Assembly: GCA_040905705.1 (NCBI GenBank)
Contig: JBBDQZ010000029.1
Span: forward strand, 186,001-250,000
Direction: 5' to 3'
From: JBBDQZ01 sp040905705
Lineage (GTDB): Bacteria > Bacteroidota > Rhodothermia > Balneolales > Natronogracilivirgulaceae
Length of the DNA stretch: 64,000 nt
Part shown: in pieces, positions 61,633-64,000 of the stretch
How the letters are laid out: each line of letters begins with the position of its first letter
Position numbering within the stretch: position 1 is the stretch's first letter
Notes under the pieces: model-generated
The model's input: only the letters and a program-made list of their open reading frames with translations
Told to the model about the DNA's origin: nothing
The model's database searches: none
Position numbers and translations under genes: made by a program

Positions 61633-62304
61633 TCAGCCAATCTCAATCAGATTTCCATTTTCGATCTTCACGGTACGATAGGGGTAGCGCTTAACCATGT
61701 CGTAGTTGTGGGTGACCATCAATACAGCCATTCCACGGTTGTTAATCATCCGAAACAGATCCATGATCGAGTGTGCCGCCTCCGGGTCCAGATTTCCGGT
61801 CGGCTCATCAGCGAGCATGAGCCGCGGTTCGTTGGCCAGTGCCCTCGCGATAACAACCCGCTGTTGTTCACCACCGGAGAGATCGTCTGGCATATTGTGA
61901 CGCCGGTGGCTTAGCCCTACCATGGAGAGTACTTCCAATACTCGCTGTTTGATTACCGAACGTCTTTTTCCGGTTACCTCCAGAGCGAAGGCGACATTGT
62001 CGTAAATGTTACGGTCGGGCAGCAGCTGGAAATCCTGAAAAACAATGCCGAGACTGCGTCGAAGTTCCGGTACTTTGCGGTTTTTCAGGCTGGTGACATC
62101 GATGCCAGCTACATGCACCGTACCATCCTCCGGCTGCAAGTCCCGATATATGAGCTTCAGAATAGAGCTTTTTCCCGAACCGGTAGCACCAATCAAATAG
62201 ACAAATTCCCCACGCCCAAGCGTGAAATTGACATTCCGGAAGAGAGTTCGGTCGTCAAACCGGACCGATACACCGTTAAATGAAATGACAGGTTCATCAC
62301 CCAT
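61633..62304 (-). CDS. ftsE: cell-division ABC ATPase FtsE-like
   Basis: ATPase subunit of the FtsEX type, which links division to septal hydrolase activation. Walker A GATGSGKSSILKLIYRDLQ near residue 38, Q-loop QDFQLLPDRNIYDNVAF, signature LSGGEQQRVVIARAL near 140 and Walker B LMLADEPTGNLD near 160 are intact. At 223 aa it is the usual size. Its start overlaps the upstream methyltransferase gene by 8 bp. No ftsX permease is adjacent, so the partner must be elsewhere; lolD-type ATPases are the main alternative. Confidence 0.85.
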   Translation of the reverse strand: MGDEPVISFNGVSVRFDDRTLFRNVNFTLGRGEFVYLIGATGSGKSSILKLIYRDLQPEDGTVHVAGIDVTSLKNRKVPELRRSLGIVFQDFQLLPDRNIYDNVAFALEVTGKRRSVIKQRVLEVLSMVGLSHRRHNMPDDLSGGEQQRVVIARALANEPRLMLADEPTGNLDPEAAHSIMDLFRMINNRGMAVLMVTHNYDMVKRYPYRTVKIENGNLIEIG

Positions 62305-63067
62305 GAGTCAATACCATGGTTATTCGATCACTGTTGTTGTTGGCCTCGCTCAAATCAAAATCTTCATACGAAGCTGTTATACGTAATTCTGAATCCTGCA
62401 AAATATTTCTTATTTCCCTGAAAGACCAGATTTTTTGAAGATGTATTTCTTCAAACTGATCCACCATTCGGCCTGAATCCGGATCATACTCTTTGACAAA
62501 AAAATGGTTGGTGTGCAGATACTTTTCACTGTCATAACAACTGGTACGTTTATAATGGATACGCCGGTTGATACTCCGTACCTGATTTAACAGTTCGGCA
62601 ATCTTTGGAGAATAATTTGGTGTAGTAAAATCAAACAGAAAAATGCCGCCGGGGTTCATGAGCTTGTGTACGCTGTCAAACAATGCGAGAATTTTATTTT
62701 TTTTATGAAGGTAATTGAGACTATCGAATACCAAGTAAATAATATCAAAACGGTGATCCAATGTCAGATGGCACATGTCCTGAACAAGCCAGCGGATCTT
62801 GCTGTCTTGCCTTTCTCCTTTCTTCTGCGCGATGCATATCATATCCGGTGAAGCGTCGGTTGCAGTGATGTTGTAATGATCAAGTTGTTCCATTTTTAGT
62901 GCCATGGTTCCGGTCCCACAGGCCAGCTCGAGCATGGTTATCCCCCCCGGGTGGTGATATTTAATCAACGAATGGATATAATCGGTCCAGTCATCATAAT
63001 CGACATCCTGCATGATGTCGTCGTAAATTGGGGCAAGCTTTCGGTAAATGGGATTTGAATTAAGCAT
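62297..63067 (-). CDS. class I SAM-dependent methyltransferase
   Basis: From ATG 63067 (MLNSNPIYRKLAPIYDDIMQ) the product is 256 aa; an earlier in-frame ATG at 63145 adds an N-terminus atypical of the family. The SAM-binding motif is MLELACGTGTMALKM near residue 46, with TATDASPDMICIA next and WLVQDMCHLTL after that. The C-terminal part holds the substrate domain typical of small-molecule methyltransferases. It is not close to UbiE/MenG in the visible motifs, so it should not be assumed to complete menaquinone. Overlaps ftsE by 8 bp. Confidence 0.8.
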   Translation of the reverse strand: MLNSNPIYRKLAPIYDDIMQDVDYDDWTDYIHSLIKYHHPGGITMLELACGTGTMALKMEQLDHYNITATDASPDMICIAQKKGERQDSKIRWLVQDMCHLTLDHRFDIIYLVFDSLNYLHKKNKILALFDSVHKLMNPGGIFLFDFTTPNYSPKIAELLNQVRSINRRIHYKRTSCYDSEKYLHTNHFFVKEYDPDSGRMVDQFEEIHLQKIWSFREIRNILQDSELRITASYEDFDLSEANNNSDRITMVLTHG

Positions 63068-63281
63068 GGTTTTAACAGTTATAGGACCGTTCAACCGGAT
63101 ATTATACCACCGAACATGATTGTGGAACACACTATTTGACAGCATTCTTGTACATTTCCATAAACCATTCTTGAAAGTTTATATTAAACCTTATATCACA
63201 GTGATAATGAACATGTAATAGGGTGCAAAATATCTATTTATAGTTATAGGGGGCTTAAAATGAAAAATATGCTATTTAAAA

Positions 63282-64000
63282 TCACATGTTCCTGGTTTCT
63301 CCTAATTTAGTTTGATTCTGCACCATGGTAAGGGCAAGCTGAGTTGCGGATCGCATAGAGCCGGGATCTGCGCGATTGGCGCCTGCGATAGCGAAAGCAG
63401 TACCGTGATCCGGAGAAGTACGAACAAAGGGAAGTCCGATTGTTATGTTTACACCATTTTCAAAGCCAGAGTATTTCAGGGGTATAAGTCCCTGATCGTG
63501 ATACATGGCAAATACAAGATCGACTTTAAGATGGTTTTGGTTACCGAAAAAGCCGTCGGCCGGCCAGGGGCCTTCAATATCCAGGCCCTGTTGTTTGAGC
63601 TCCCGGATTGCCGGTTCTATCATTTCAATTTCCTCACTACCTAAAATGCCGCCATCGCCGGCATGGGGGTTCAGGCCCAGTACCGCTATTTTCGGTTGGG
63701 TAATACCAAATCTTTTTATCAGTTCACGATGATATAACATAATCTTTTTTTTGATCAGCAACGAGGTCAAGGCACCTGACACGTCACGCAGGGGGAGGTG
63801 TATGGTTGCCAATCCTATCCGCATGGTGTCGTTCACCAGCATCATTCCAACATCATTGGTGCTGGTGAGCTGGGACAGATATTCGGTGTGTCCAGGCACG
63901 CGATGCCCTGCTTCGTGAATCGCTTTTTTAGAGATGGGTGCGGTAATCATTGCATCAGCCATTCCCGCTACACAAGCTGCTACTGCCGTGAAAACAGCAT
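63282..64000 (-). CDS. pdxA: 4-hydroxythreonine-4-phosphate dehydrogenase (5' end outside the window)
   Basis: NAD-dependent enzyme of the DXP-dependent pyridoxal phosphate pathway. The frame stays open to the right edge, so the start lies beyond base 64000 and about the N-terminal third is missing. Visible: ADAMITAPISKKAIHEAGHR VPGHTEYL region, LGLNPHAGDGGILGSEE near the middle, VDLVFAMYHDQGLIPLKY, and FVRTSPDHGTAFAIAG near the C-terminus, holding the zinc-binding His residues. PLP produced here serves thrC and the CBS enzyme in this window. Confidence 0.93.
   Translation of the reverse strand, partial: AVFTAVAACVAGMADAMITAPISKKAIHEAGHRVPGHTEYLSQLTSTNDVGMMLVNDTMRIGLATIHLPLRDVSGALTSLLIKKKIMLYHRELIKRFGITQPKIAVLGLNPHAGDGGILGSEEIEMIEPAIRELKQQGLDIEGPWPADGFFGNQNHLKVDLVFAMYHDQGLIPLKYSGFENGVNITIGLPFVRTSPDHGTAFAIAGANRADPGSMRSATQLALTMVQNQTKLGETRNM

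Noticed and set aside
63260..63310. Short plus-strand ORF with AGGGGG upstream and signal-like sequence MKNMLFKITCSWFLLI
   Set aside because: Only 16 codons, ends at once, and runs into the 3' end of pdxA; likely chance.

Overview
The window is a dense housekeeping stretch of a Bacteroidota-type chromosome, most likely from the Balneolota/Rhodothermota side. The evidence is sprA (outer-membrane translocon of the type IX secretion system), gldE directly after ssb, a T9SS C-terminal sorting domain, type III glutamine synthetase, a complete set of menaquinone genes, frequent weak or absent Shine-Dalgarno sequences and a few TAnnTTTG-like -7 boxes. No rRNA, tRNA, CRISPR array, transposase, integrase or phage gene was seen. 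The lineage is inferred from gene content, not from a search.

Layout. 1-6.3 kb: Tat-exported alkaline phosphatase, then htpX, ssb, gldE and purB. 6.3-10.2 kb (minus strand): menE, menC, menA. 10.4-22.3 kb (mostly plus strand): glnN with a strong terminator, a PD40-propeller amidohydrolase, a small four-helix membrane protein, an ATP-cone/PD-(D/E)XK nuclease, a large amidase/golvesin-like lipoprotein, and a T9SS-sorted YCF48-like protein whose reading frame carries an amber codon exactly at the signal-peptide cleavage site. 22.3-27.6 kb (minus strand): menB, menH, menD, menF and a small leading gene. The 10.2-22.3 kb block therefore lies inside what reads as one menaquinone gene cluster.

27.8-32.2 kb: cystathionine beta-synthase/cysteine synthase with CBS domains, a DUF3467 protein, and an lptF-lptG-like permease pair. 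32.5-41.9 kb: sprA, then lnt and rsmI on the minus strand. 42.1-45.7 kb: a VOC protein preceded by two adjacent perfect palindromes, then hrcA-grpE-dnaJ without a recognisable CIRCE. 45.7-49.2 kb: purE, purK, prfA and an RsbW-like anti-sigma kinase. 49.4-56.4 kb: an HNH nuclease, then a threonine operon (thrA-thrB-thrC) with a hairpin-containing leader, followed by an MscS channel. 56.6-60.5 kb: mnmA, a secreted protein, a 5'-nucleotidase split into two genes in inverted domain order, and a start-less DoxX remnant. 60.6-64 kb: pterin dehydratase, ferritin, ftsE, a methyltransferase and a pdxA cut by the window edge.

Functional links. MenF, D, H, C, E, B and A cover chorismate to demethylmenaquinone, except for the DHNA-CoA thioesterase and the final methyltransferase. 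ThrA, B and C convert aspartate to threonine except for Asd. PurB, PurE and PurK are IMP/AMP steps. SprA, GldE and the sorting-domain protein belong to the T9SS/gliding theme. LptF/LptG and Lnt serve outer-membrane biogenesis. I found no clear new multi-gene system. The most interesting items are the interrupted T9SS cargo gene, the nucleotide-sensor nuclease, the double palindrome, the thr leader and the split men cluster.
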